From positions 1,749,575 to 1,813,574 of the forward strand of contig NW_004797305.1 in the NCBI RefSeq assembly GCF_000002075.1: a DNA stretch of 64,000 nucleotides. The letters are read 5' to 3'. Made by a program: the position numbers and the translations under genes. Under the pieces are notes generated by a model, which saw only the letters and a program-made list of their open reading frames with translations, was not told where the DNA came from and searched no databases. The stretch is from Aplysia californica. Its lineage: Eukaryota > Mollusca > Gastropoda > Aplysiida > Aplysiidae. Position 1 is the stretch's first letter. Each line of letters begins with the position of its first letter. Shown piece by piece: positions 47,038 through 58,600 of the stretch.

Positions 47038-47856
47038 GATTGTACTTTACCGGACCACCGGTCGGAACTACTTTCGCTGTGGCGCCCCTGGTGCCTAGTG
47101 GTCCGCTGTTCTTCGTTTCCGAGCTCCCCTACTCACTCTCCTACTCAGTTTTCTACGTCCTCACTCTTCAACTGCCAGCAATCGACTGCCGTCTCTTACC
47201 GGGTTTTTCAGTCATCACGACCGTGCCACTGTGCCCTTTGACCCATGACCCTGACACCTTGAGGCTAATTGGTCAATCTAATCACGTGGTCCACTATTCT
47301 TATTTGCTCGCGACTCTGCTGGCTTGGCCTAGGCCCTAGGCCTACTCCTGGTCCGGCAAAGTACAATGGAGGGCTAGAGATGCGCACGAGAGCTCATTTG
47401 CATAATTGCAACCCCATTGGCCCTGCTCGCGACTTATCATGCTATTGTTTATATGTGTGTGTGTGAGTGTCTTTAAATTATTGTTACCAGGGGGGGCTAG
47501 CCCCCCTGAAACCCCCCCATTGATATGTAAACACGACTGTCTGCTCATGTTATTGTTTCACATTTTTGTGTGTTTTCTTTGTTATAGTTTCCAGGGGGGC
47601 AAGCCCCCCTGAACCCCCCCACCCCACTGTTGGTATGATACACAGTGGTCCACCAAAGTTAAATCCCCTGCCCACTCTCAACCACCACCACCTCTCGCTC
47701 ACCTCGCCTCGCCAGTCACCGCTGACTTCGCTGTGCGTGCGCGAAGTCGCCCGCGGAACTACCTTTTGTCCGCACGCAGAGTACTATGAGTGCGTAGTTA
47801 GGCTAGGCGTGCGTAGTAATCACGGGCCGAGACGGGTGGTCCGGTAAAGTACAATC
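47038..47856. mobile_element. TIR element with perfect 22-bp ends
   Basis: The left end starts GATTGTACTTTACCGGACCA (47038-47059) and the right end (47835-47856) is its exact complement. A third, slightly diverged copy (TGGTCCGGCAAAGTACAATG, about 47350) and a weaker one (GTGGTCCACCAAAGTTAAAT, about 47646) lie inside. It may be two or more short elements of one family landed together. Two GGGGGGCTAGCCCCCC-like palindromic blocks lie at 47488-47620. No protein was found. Confidence 0.65.
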
Positions 47857-48045
47857 CAGCCGAAAAATTATTATGACGATGTTATGTTATATTTGATATT
47901 GTTGATTAAAAAATAATAGAGGGGGCTCGGTCAAGTTGGCTAGTTGTAGGTAGGCCTTCAGTACAGTAGCCTACAGTAGTACAGTGGAACTCAGATTCAA
48001 CGAGGTCAATGGGCCTGGGCTAAAATCTTGTTGAAATATTATTAT

Positions 48046-48530
48046 GGCCACCTCTATTCTCACCCGGAGTGAGAATAGTGCAGGCGAGTCTTGTGGCTAT
48101 TCTCACCCGGTGCGCGTTCACCAAATTTTGCGTTCACCCTAAACCATAGAATTCTACACTGTGAGGAAAAATTGTAGAATTCTGTGCCGTGAACAAACGT
48201 TCCATTACAACTGTAGCCTACTAAAAGCGTACAATTTTGTCTGTGGGCAGTGGAGAGAGAAAGAGAGAGAGGAGTAGCGCGAGAATTTCCGGGCAAAACA
48301 AAATGGCGACCCGCGTAGTTCGGCTCGATTCGAAAAGTTAAATAGCCGTAGCATCTTTGTAGACAACCAAATTAATTTACTTTTGTGTTTTAACATCATT
48401 TTTTAACTTTGTTTTGGTCAATTTGATCGTCCGCACCGATAGACAGTATTCAGAAAGAGACAGAGAGAGAAAGAAGAGGGGAGGAGTTGATCTTGCGAGA
48501 ACTTCCGGGCGGGTGAGAATAGCCACTTTC
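48046..48530 (-). mobile_element. Mutator-like MITE, copy 2, nested
   Basis: Reverse complement of 7777-8273 with only a handful of substitutions and short CT-repeat length differences. The flanks (ATATTATTAT left, AGATTATTAT three bases beyond the right end) look like a slightly altered duplication. Confidence 0.8.
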
Positions 48531-48648
48531 ATGAGATTATTATAAGCCTATTATAACTATAAGTATAGTATAGCAAACATGATGTTTTGTGTAGATATTT
48601 ACAGGCTCTGAGCAAGTAATACTGTATAAAGAGAAGTCACAAGTAATG

Positions 48649-48906
48649 GGCGCTTTTTCGGTAGTTCCCACGCCGCAATTGTTATTCACGGGTTTAGGCC
48701 CCAAGAGTAGGGGGGTTTCAGGGGGGCTTGCCCCCCTGACCTAATATAAATAAGGTTGGGGGTTTCAGGGGGGCATGGAATTTTACCACAATTTAATGTT
48801 TTGCAGTTGTTAGGTTTGATATCATAGCTCGCTGCGAATCAAACGTATACATCTAGATGTAGGTCTGGCTCAAATAAGGGGGGGTGGGAACTACCGAAAA
48901 AGCACC
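48649..48906. mobile_element. 258-bp TIR element with 8-bp target duplication, nested
   Basis: AAGTAATG at 48641-48648 and 48907-48914 is a perfect 8-bp duplication; copy 1 of the host element has a single site (GGTAGTGCC context). The ends are GGCGCTTTTTCGGTAGTTCC and its complement with one change (GG[C/T]GC). An 8-bp target with GG ends would fit Merlin or hAT-like elements; unresolved. The interior holds GGGGGTTTCAGGGGGGC blocks like those at 47488-47620. Confidence 0.75.
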
Positions 48907-49110
48907 AAGTAATGCCTGCATATTATGAGCTCTATTAAAAAAAAGACAGATTCGTTCAAAGGCTCGCCTGTGTCATCTCGATCGTTTACCAAAAAGTTGT
49001 GTTGCTGTGTAGAGCCTAGAATCTAGCACGGCAACTTTGGACTCCATAGAGACCAGCGCACAATTCATTACATAGAGATACGTCAAGACTAGGTTATTAT
49101 CATTGTAATA

Positions 49111-49907
49111 CAGTATTATAACTCCTATAGTGGGACTTTTGGTTCCAGACGAAAAATCCTGCTGTAGGCGAGTTCCCGCTATAGGAATGGAAAGGGGAAA
49201 TTACAGAAAAAAATTCATAAAATCCTCATGATTACCCCCCTTCCATATCAATAGAATTTGCGCTTTAGATTAGTCTTCCTTTTCTTGTCAACTTCGTTTA
49301 TTATCTCGGCCTTCAATTCTCGTGAGAAGCGCATTTCTTTTTGTGTTTGTTGGAAGCCGTCTTTTCCTCGGTCTTGTAGCTTTTGTGCTGTCTGTCGTAC
49401 CGTTAGACCTACTGTAGATCTGGTGAAGTGGATGCGTGTGTATGCCTGAGTGTGAGCATCAACTATTGCAATTCAATGAATTTCAATTAGGAATCTCGCT
49501 CGACACGCTCTCCTCTTCTTTTACTTTTTGTCCAAGCCTATGCCTAGGGCTATGATCTATACGCTCTCATACCATACTGAGAGTCTAAGCTACGGCACAT
49601 CACTTTTGGAGTGGCTCACGTAAAGCGTCTCTCCGCATCATCCCTCTCTACCGCCTGCCCCACCTCACTCATCGTTGGACTGGCCTATCACGCCGCCGCT
49701 CCGCTGACTGTCTGTTGGAGCCGGCCTACAGCCCCCAACCCCCTTCCCCCCAGCTAGAACTCGCTCAGTCTCTCCCACTGTATCCGAGGTTGAGCCTTTC
49801 CTTGCCCCGCTAAACGCAAGCATAGGTAAATGAGTTTACATTTTTTTAAAAGGGGAATCCCGGTAAGGTCCTGCTGTAACAGGTACTGCTATAGTCATAT
49901 TCTACTG
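49111..49907 (+). mobile_element. pogo-like MITE, nested, TA target
   Basis: TA at 49109-49110 and 49908-49909 flanks CAGTATTATAACTCCTATAG at the left and a right end TGCTATAGTCATATTCTACTG. Copy 1 of the host shows the uninterrupted site ATTGTAATAGTGATCAG. Confidence 0.75.
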
Positions 49908-50036
49908 TAATGATCAGTTGCCGAGGGGAAAGAAAAGACTGACGTGTGTATCTGCGACGTTCAACGCCGAGACCGCTAGTGCCGCCGCCCCCCCCCCTCC
50001 TGGACACGCACACACAGCCACACGTGTGCAGGCCGC

Positions 50037-52050
50037 AGTGCTTGCTCCAATACATGTTTTGCTCTATACGCACGCAATTGCATGCACAAATACATTTTTT
50101 TGCTATACACGTACACAATTGCGTGCAAGGTATCATACTTTGACACTATTCACGCAATTCCGTGCCGTAATGCCAAAGATTCTCTATTACTTGGATATTA
50201 TCTTGCTCCTTGGGCTTTTGTCCGCTCCATGGCGGGCCCGCTTTGCCGTTTATCTCGTGATGGGCTACGTCGCTAGGGGATGCGAGGTTAGTTTCATCGT
50301 CAACTGCTTGGGGTGTGTGTACAACTTTGTTTGGGGAGGAAAAGAGGAGGTACAGAATGGTACTGGTACAGGCTAAATTTATGGAAAGAGAATAACTGAG
50401 ATTGTTTAAAGATAACACAAATTAACACACACTCAAAAAAAGAACGAAAGGGAAAAAAAGGGTTTGGGGTGGGGTTCCTTTTTTTTTCAACCCACTGTCA
50501 AATTCACCTACCTCAGGTGGCCAGACGTGGTCTCGCATTGCCCAATGCTTTGACATAAATTTTGAATTGGCCCTTCACACTCTGGATGGGCCGCCATAAT
50601 CCATTGACCTGCCGTTGTTGTTAGTCCCTCCTGTAAATGTTTACCCAAGTTGACCAATGGGTAGGCTTAACATTACTAACAATACATTTCAACAGCTGGT
50701 AAGGGAAGCGTGATCCGTAATAACCTTTTAGCCCCATCCACAACTCATGCACAAATCATGTGTGAGTGTGAGGTGACTGGTCACTATTTTGTTTGCCTAA
50801 TCTGTAACAAAGTAACAATGGACTTTGACGTGAACTTGCAACAGAAGCATCGCTCGTTCTCCGAGTGGTGTCGACCCGTGTGTATGTTTTACCATGGCAC
50901 TCGGTCTTCATCGTCTTACTTACATAATGTTTAGTTTATTTTATCCTTGTACTAAACCAGCAACAAAAAGAAAGCTTACTGCAAACAAAAAAAAACCCAT
51001 CAAGACAACAAACAAAAAAACCCTTCTTACACCAGTACCCTCCGCCATTTTTCAAAAGAAAACTAATACCCTTTTGAATTAGCCCTACAGCAGTCTAAAG
51101 ACTGAGATCAGCCCTGGTTTGGACCTCAGAAGAGAATGATTTGCTTTTATTCATTTTGACTAGTCCTGCCTAAGACGACAACCTGTGTTATACGGCCTCT
51201 TTTCTCCTTGTCAATGGGTGGCCGTTTTACACAGGTTTGACTGTACACACAATTGTGGTGTTAAAGAAACTTCTGTTCAAGCAAACTATGATATCTTGCA
51301 CGCAATTGCTTGCGTATAGCAAAATTTGAATTTCTGTGCACGTTGTTGCGTGCATATAAACTCAGCCGTCCTAAGAGCAATCAAAGCGTTCCCAAGGGGG
51401 TTGCTGTTAAGCAGACTCCATGTACTGTAGTACTAGCACTAGATGAGAATGAGACAGGTTGAGCTGAATTCTGAATGGTGCCTGGCTAGGACTAGACTAG
51501 GACAAGAAGGGGGAAGAAATTCCAGATACTGGTGTACATGTACTGCCATTAAAACAGTAATTAGAAGTACGAGACCAAATACTAAGAATTATCATGACAA
51601 TAGGGGTTTAGACTGGACTAGACAGGCTAGGCTGGATCCTGGATGGTGCTTGACATGACACTTGACAAGGCCCAGGCTAGGACAAGGAAGGAGGAGAATT
51701 TCCAGTTGTGAATATCATGATGATTGTCAAAATACTGGTTAAAATTAAAATTTGTTTATAATTGTTTTGAATTTGAATTCTGTTTTAGTACATGATGTGC
51801 AATTTTTGTTGACTTGTTTGTCTGATAAATAAATAATAATATTATAATATATATATCATGATTTAATAAAAGATTGCTTCTACAGAGGTGACAGGAGATA
51901 AAAACAAAAATCAAATACAAACAAATAGATCGAACCATTGTCATTTAATCCTCTTTTTGTTTTCTCACATTGTTGAAATATTGTATTTATACCGCAACTC
52001 ACATTTTCTAAGACAATGATTTATATATGGATATTATAATACACTCATCA
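50037..52050. other. Repeat-derived stretch with inverted repeats, no gene
   Basis: TTTTTTGCTATACACGTACA...CAATTGCGTGCAAG at about 50096-50150 is mirrored near 51283-51325, with a doubled GCACGCAATTGC motif at each side, suggesting a TIR element of about 1.3 kb. A 27-bp exact match to POLR2M exon 2 lies at 51255-51281. At 51436-51710 an imperfect ~175-bp direct duplication (GGCTAGGACAAG, GAATGGTGCCTGG / GGATGGTGCTTGA) is visible. Confidence 0.45.
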
Positions 52051-52460
52051 TTTAGAGCCATCATGTGGATATTCTGTCCTGGGCGCTTTGGAGTGAAGGG
52101 CAAGGAGGAGGCTGATAGGCTGGCAGGCAGTGACGTGGTTGATGGTGACGTGAAATTTGACAAAGGAGAGAAGTGTTGAAGATCCTGGAGGAAAAGTTGT
52201 GGGATGAAGAAGACAGGGAGACAGCAGAACACCACGCAATCATTAGGATGCGGGAAATGGGGATAGTGAGGGGAGAAGGAAGAAAGGAACGATTATCTGG
52301 AAAGGAAAGACGTCGCCATAATCAGACAGCTACTGGAACAATCAATATGGATACCTTGTGGGCTTTGGTGTTGTTGGGAACTGAGCACTTATGGACCTGT
52401 CCGGTGTGCAATGACGTTGTTGCCCAGGACCTGTCCGGTGTGCAATGACGTTGTTGCCCA
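52050..52460 (+). mobile_element. LINE RNase H relic upstream of POLR2M
   Basis: Reads CPGRFGVKGKEEADRLAGSD (RNase H GHxxVxGNExAD region), then VLKILEEKLWDEED, HHAIIRMREMGIVRGEGRKE and GTEHLWTCPVCNDVVA. This order is common at the C-terminus of I/Nimb-like LINEs in invertebrates. It is dead, with frameshifts near 52078 and 52175. A 38-bp unit (GACCTGTCCGGTGTGCAATG...) is duplicated in tandem at 52395-52462. Confidence 0.65.
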
Positions 52461-52624
52461 GGACAGGCAATACCAGTATCAGAATAGGAAAATGTCCACT
52501 TTTTGACAAAGGCAGAAAAAAGTCAAGGAAAGAATTTGGTCTTGAGGCCAGTAGCAGTATATGAAGGGTTTGGGAAAGCTTGTAATATTCACTTACAATA
52601 TTCTGTCTTTTTTTTTTCTTGCAG

Positions 52625-55600
52625 TTTGAGTTGATGCTGCAAATGACAGTTTGTTTGCTATGAAAATGAATCTGCCGCCGGATCGTCAAGGACACTTGAG
52701 CGATTTAATGTCCAAATCTGTTGGTGAGCTCAAAGAACTTCTTGAGAGACAAGAAAAAATTCTGTCTGGAAGGTAAAATCACATTGATTGCTAATGTAGT
52801 TACAACAAAATGTGGGTTTACAAAAACAGTTCGTATCTACTTTTATTTGGGATTCTATTTTGCATTTGTATTTTGTTTCAGTACTCTTGTTCAAGTTTTT
52901 TTGTGTATGCTGCACTAAAATTTAGTTTTGTGCCGAAGTAAGTTTACATGTCATGTCAGTTTATAAAGTCACTCTAACTAATTTTTTTAGCTGAATAGGG
53001 CTGCAGTTTATCATTTTGTTTTTATTTCAGTTCCTTTCTATTGTCCTGATGTATATTTTTCCTTTGGTCTAGAGGGAGAAAAGTGACAAATGGTGGACAG
53101 TGGAACCGGTAATGGTTTTTAGTCTCAAATGGAGGAATTTTGTCCCAGAGGTGCAATTCCAACTTGACACCTAGTACAGAGGTTGATGCCTGTGGTATTT
53201 GCTTTGTTAAGGTTTACCTGACCAGTCTGAAATATGAACATTCACAGCATAAGAAATAGCTCCATTTAGACCTTTAATATGAATACACAAACATAGCTGC
53301 TCCCCACTATGTAGTGCCCTTATTTACTGTAAATTATAAATGAATTTGGCTTGCCTTAATTTTGGAAGATCTTTGGTCATTTTTGGGGTTTTCTTTTAGT
53401 TCACTGAGTTGTAGATTTGCAATATCTTTGAAAGTCAAGTCTGTGCAGTATCTTCTTTAACCCTTAGATTCGTACGCCCTGGGGTCATTTTGTACCCCCA
53501 CGGTTGTATTCTTCACATTTTTAGAATACTTCCAGTACGAAGATCTTTTTGAAACTTTCTGTATTTCTCAAAAAATCATTTTGACAGACTGCCATGCAAA
53601 ACGTACGGATCGGATTAACGAGTAGATTTCCTCTTTGAAAGTGGTGGCACAGAGTTCCCCTCGTCGTATGGATACGATAGTAAAACACAACGTACAGATA
53701 AGGTTAACCTGAATAAACCACCGTTACTACCAAACCATTGACCAAAGTAATTTTTCTTTTAATATGTTTTGTTTTTTCTTCCTTCTTTGTTTCAGGGCAT
53801 TTCTTAAAACCTTGCCTGATAAAGGAGAGAGATGTAGAAAATTTGCAGAACATTTGAGAAATCTTATATCACAAAAGACTGAAGCATTTCGTCGTACCTT
53901 ACCTAGCCAAACTGACATGGATCATGTATCAGGGTTCAAGCAAATGTCAGATGTAGTAAAGATAAATACAGAAATCTTTGGTTCTGAATTAGTGAAAGAT
54001 GTGACAGAAAGGAAAGTAGGATTGTCTGCAGTTGCTGACAGTGGTGTTAAAGAAACTTCTGTTCAAGACCATATGGATATAGCTTCAAGTTTACAAGTGA
54101 GTCAAGTATATTTCAGTGTACTATGTACTGTAGTCTCCACTGAAGATCCCACCGCTTACAATCCTGGTTTACTTGAGATCCCGCTTTTTTAAGAAAACAG
54201 AATTTTTACTACACAAAAGTCACCCCTAAGATCCAGCTCTTAAGGATTACATTCATCATTCTACTAAGATCCCACATGTGAAATAATAATTTACGGAACA
54301 AAAACTTGGGGGGTGGGGGGGCACGCTTCATTTACAAGACAGTCAATACTTTCATGATGACCCATGGAAGTTCGAACACACAGTCTACACCGCAGCAGTG
54401 GAGTGTGTTAAGAGAAACACAAAGAACGCAAGTGATGGAGGCATACGCGACTCACACGGGCATTGAGGCAGCACGCGTGGACATTGGATCTAGCCTACGG
54501 CAAAGCTACACACAGACACAAAAAAATACAAAGAGAGTCGTGGAGACGAGAAAGGGAGGCAGGCCTCGATTTCACCTTTGACCCTTGCTATCCTTTAATC
54601 CTGATTGTGTATAACGCACGAGGTGGGATGAAGGCGGTGGTATGAATGTGGCACAGCGGACAGTGTTTGGTGTGTAGGCCTAGTGTGCTGTATCGTGACT
54701 GGCCGTCTAAATTAAGTTTTCATTCCCCGTTCGACCACCAAACAAAAACAAACAAGCAAACTAAAACTACCATGGGGGGTAAAAATAACAGTGCACACTT
54801 TTGCGGGACCGCTATGGGATTATAGGCCTACTTACAAATAAAGGGAAATAGCACGGGAAATTTTCTACATGAAAATCTCTGGATTATGTCCACTTCGCTC
54901 TCAAGCACGCTTCGGCATTAAGCACGCTTATGCTTTCTCCCGATGACCGTGCTTAAAGCCGGCATGGACTGTACTGCCCGTTGCGTCACAGGTCATCCAT
55001 TCTCGTGAAAGTGATCATAGCTCCATTGAAAGTCACGACGAAATGTTACTATGTTTGCCCCAGATGGGATCACACTGAGGTGGGAACTCGTCGATGCGTT
55101 TGTTTTCCGTATATATACATTACACTCGCACCTGAGCTCTCTACCTGAACTTACTTTACAATCTGGGTGGGTAGTGCCTACAAATCTGTATCGGATGGGA
55201 TCATATGGAACTGAACTCTTCAGTGCTTTTGTTTCCCTGTCCACTGCCGTGGTAGTTGTCCGTACACCCTAATTTGCTAGACAGACTGAATTTGAATTGG
55301 TGTGGTCACAATGCAATGTTGCGTTGCGACAAAAGCGGGGGAAACTCGGTCAGAGATGGAAAGCTGTCAATTTTTGGACAGGTAAAGTAAAGGGGAGGAG
55401 AAATAGAATCAGTCTAGATCTTGCGACTCACAATTGGATGAGTGTTGCCTTTGTCTTTGTAATCGGTCATCAAGGTTGACTACTCTTTGCTCCCCTTAAG
55501 TCTTATACCCACCCAGGGGTCACATCAGTTCGTTTCAGAGTAAGGGGAGACCATTTTACTAGTTGTGGGCCTGACCATGAGTCACAATAGATTATTCCCT

Positions 55601-58600
55601 TGGTGCGTCAGCAAAGATCTTGTTCGCCGTAGAAGTAAGATCCACATTTTCCTTGCTCTCAAGCACAGGGATCTTAGGCAGAGACTACCGTAGTACCCTG
55701 ATTTAGAGCCTCACTCTTATGATATGTAAATAATTGTTTTGTTAACATTTGAGCAACTTATTTATTTTCAATGAAACTGCTAAGCCCCATAGAAAAGATC
55801 AAGGCTTTTTGTTGTCAATTGCCTGTGACATTTAAGTAACATTGAGCCTAGATATGAAAAGAATGGAAGACAGAGAGAGGAAGTGAGAGAGACGGAGAGA
55901 TTCACATATATATGAGTCTATGAAAAAACGAAACAGAGAGAGTGGTAGAAACAGATAATTATGTATATATATATTACAACAAAAATGAAGTTGCTCAGCA
56001 CCAATTTTTCCAATACGCTAGTAATGGAAGAGTGTGCCTTTATAAATGCAAGAAAATTGTAAAATCCAGCTTTATTACAGTAGTCTTTGTTTAAAATGGA
56101 CTCAGGGGAAAATTAATTTAGAATTTAATGATAACATTTCGGCTTCTTGTGACTATATTTTGTTGAGGACAATAAAAGACTGATGATATTTTTATTGTAA
56201 TATTGGCTTTTTTCTGCATTCCCTTTACTTCAACTCATGTAAAGTTCACTGGGCTTTGAAGTCACACACCAAGCTACTTTTCTATCTTTTCTGATTTACT
56301 GTTTTCCTTGACTTTTAAAGAAGTAGGAAAATATAATTTGTGCTATATTATTTCATTTGCAGAAAATAAGCATCAGTCAACCTGGAGAAAAGAAGGTTTC
56401 AGAGACTGATGTGCCACAAAATGTTTTTGAGAGGGTTGTAAGAAAGATGGAGAGAGCAACACCTCAAGAAAAATTTATGCCCAACAGGTATAGTATTCTA
56501 TTTTTTAAGAAAACTTTCTACCAGTTGCAGTAATTTCGACAGTGCTTGCAGAGAAGGACTTTACTTTACTTTTACTTTTCCGACCCAGCGGCCATTTGGG
56601 TTCTAGCCCTTCGGTCTGTCGATATGGCAAAGAATTGACAGGTTTTAATCAGTTGTGCTTTGTACAGAGAAGGACAAAGACTCATATAATAGCACAGGAC
56701 TCTATTTACATTCATGTACACACACATTGACCATAATTAATATATCTACCAAAGTCTATCTATCCACTTAAATCCACCCTAAATTCTGTGGAATCATTTC
56801 AGACTGATGGCCCTGATAGTCTAGTAGTTAGGCTACCGGACTCTTGGGCATATTTGGTTGTTGGAGGCTCAGCCTTGTCTAACGTTGTGTCCTTGAAAAG
56901 GCACTTCACATGAAATTTCGCGTTTGGTTTAGTCCTGTTGGAGATGGACGTTACATTCAGAGGTCCCGCCTCTATAACCGTACAGTGTTGCAATGGAGGT
57001 AAAACCGATACAATTTCAAGTTCATTTTTTTTTTTTCATTTCAATCATTCACTGATTTACATACTTAAATGATGGCAAAACTCATTCTCTGCTTTACGAC
57101 TTTTTTCTTTGTTTTCTTGATCTTTGTCAACTTGGGACCTCATTAGTTTTTTAACACACGACTTTTTCAAGCCAATTGTACACTAAGAGCAAAGTTACAT
57201 TCTAATTATTGCATTACTGAATCAAATTGCTCGTTTTCATTTGTAGAGGAAAACCCTTCATTGCTTTGCCACCCTCAGAACTCTCAAGTCCAAGGCTGAC
57301 ACAAAGCAAACATTCCGCCCCCACACTGTGCCAAATACTAACGTTGTTGAGGAATCCAATGTGAGGCCTCCAGAGTACAAATTCAAGGAGTCAAAGCTGA
57401 TTTCAATCAACGAGTCTGTGAAACTCATAGATGAGCAGAGAGCAAGAAATGAGGTTGGTTAATTTCAGAAGACTTACTTTTTGCTTCTTTTACTTTCCGT
57501 TTTGTCGATATATATAAATATGGACCTGTACAGTAAAATTACATAAGCTGATACTGATTTTAAATCAAGAAAAGCAGTTTTTGTCTTCAAACTGATTAGA
57601 GTTTATTTTTGTGTGTGCTTGATAACCAGTGTCTGTAATAGCTCAGGAGCAACAGGGCTGGGCCTTTCTATTTGTTTTACTTCATTTTGTCAAAACTGTA
57701 TTCTCCACTTTCTTCTTCCTTCCATGTAAGGAAAACTGGTTCAGGTATTTTCAACAGCAAAAAACATTTTACTTGTGTTTCAGAAACTGATAGCTGAACA
57801 TGCTGCCCAACGGCTGGCTGCGCAACTTGTACCAAAGATGGCAACTTACTCAGGTCAAGGGAACATGCAGTATCCTTTTTGGGAGGTAGCTTCATTAATT
57901 TATTATTGGAAATTTAGAGAAATGTGTGACTAAATACTAGCTCTGTGCTTTTCTTCAGATGGAATACATACTCATTTTGACTCATGTTTTTGGGTATTTG
58001 TTTTTTTCTTTTGAATGAGTACTGTGACTGTGTGCAGTATACAGAATATGTGGTGATTTGTCATTTTTTTCTAACAGAGGGGGAGAGAGGGTTTAGAGAG
58101 ATTAGTTGGAAATGTATGCTCTGATTGATTGAGAGAGGAAGAGAGAGAGAGAGTGTGTCAGGGTTAATGCTTCCATTGACTTGAGAAAGTTCAGAAAGTA
58201 TAAATAGTCAACCTGGGCTATGGTCTTCTCTTCTGTCAAGCTATATTCCATCTCCTAGGTCGGAATCTAAGTCCCTCCTCAACATACTCTTAGGCCTTCC
58301 TTTCTTTCTCTTTCTGTGTAGATTCTATCATAAGGCTTAGAAGGTAATGTTTGTTTTCAGTTTTGAGATGGGTTCAATCCACTTTCATTTTCTTTCTAAA
58401 TTTCTCTTGATTTGTTAGCTCTAATAGAGTTGTATTCTTTTGGTGTCTGGTCAATTAATTTTGCCTGTGGGTATGCGTACGGCCTCCCGTACACATAGCC
58501 TCATAACTATGCGTACGGCCTCCCGTACACATAGCCTCATAACTATGCGTACGGCCCTCCCTCCCGTAGGCATAGCCTCGTGGCTATGCGTATGGCCCTC

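Larger units (their letters stand above)
47982..50036 (+). mobile_element. pogo-like element copy 2 with three nested transposons
   Basis: It starts CAGTGGAACTCAGATTCAAC, like 10880. Host-element blocks shared with copy 1 resume after each insert (GATGTTTTGTGTAGATA, ACAGATTCGTTCAAAGGC, TTTACCAAAAAGTTGTGTTG, TCAGTTGCCGAGGGGAAA, CACACGTGTGCAGGCCGC). Inserts: 48046-48530, 48649-48906 and 49111-49907. Homology stops at 50036 and the right end is missing. Confidence 0.8.

Noticed and set aside
50710-50934. Cys/His-containing frame (GHYFVCLICNKV) as a zinc-finger exon
   Set aside because: Metal-ligand spacing fits no finger I know and there are no convincing splice sites.
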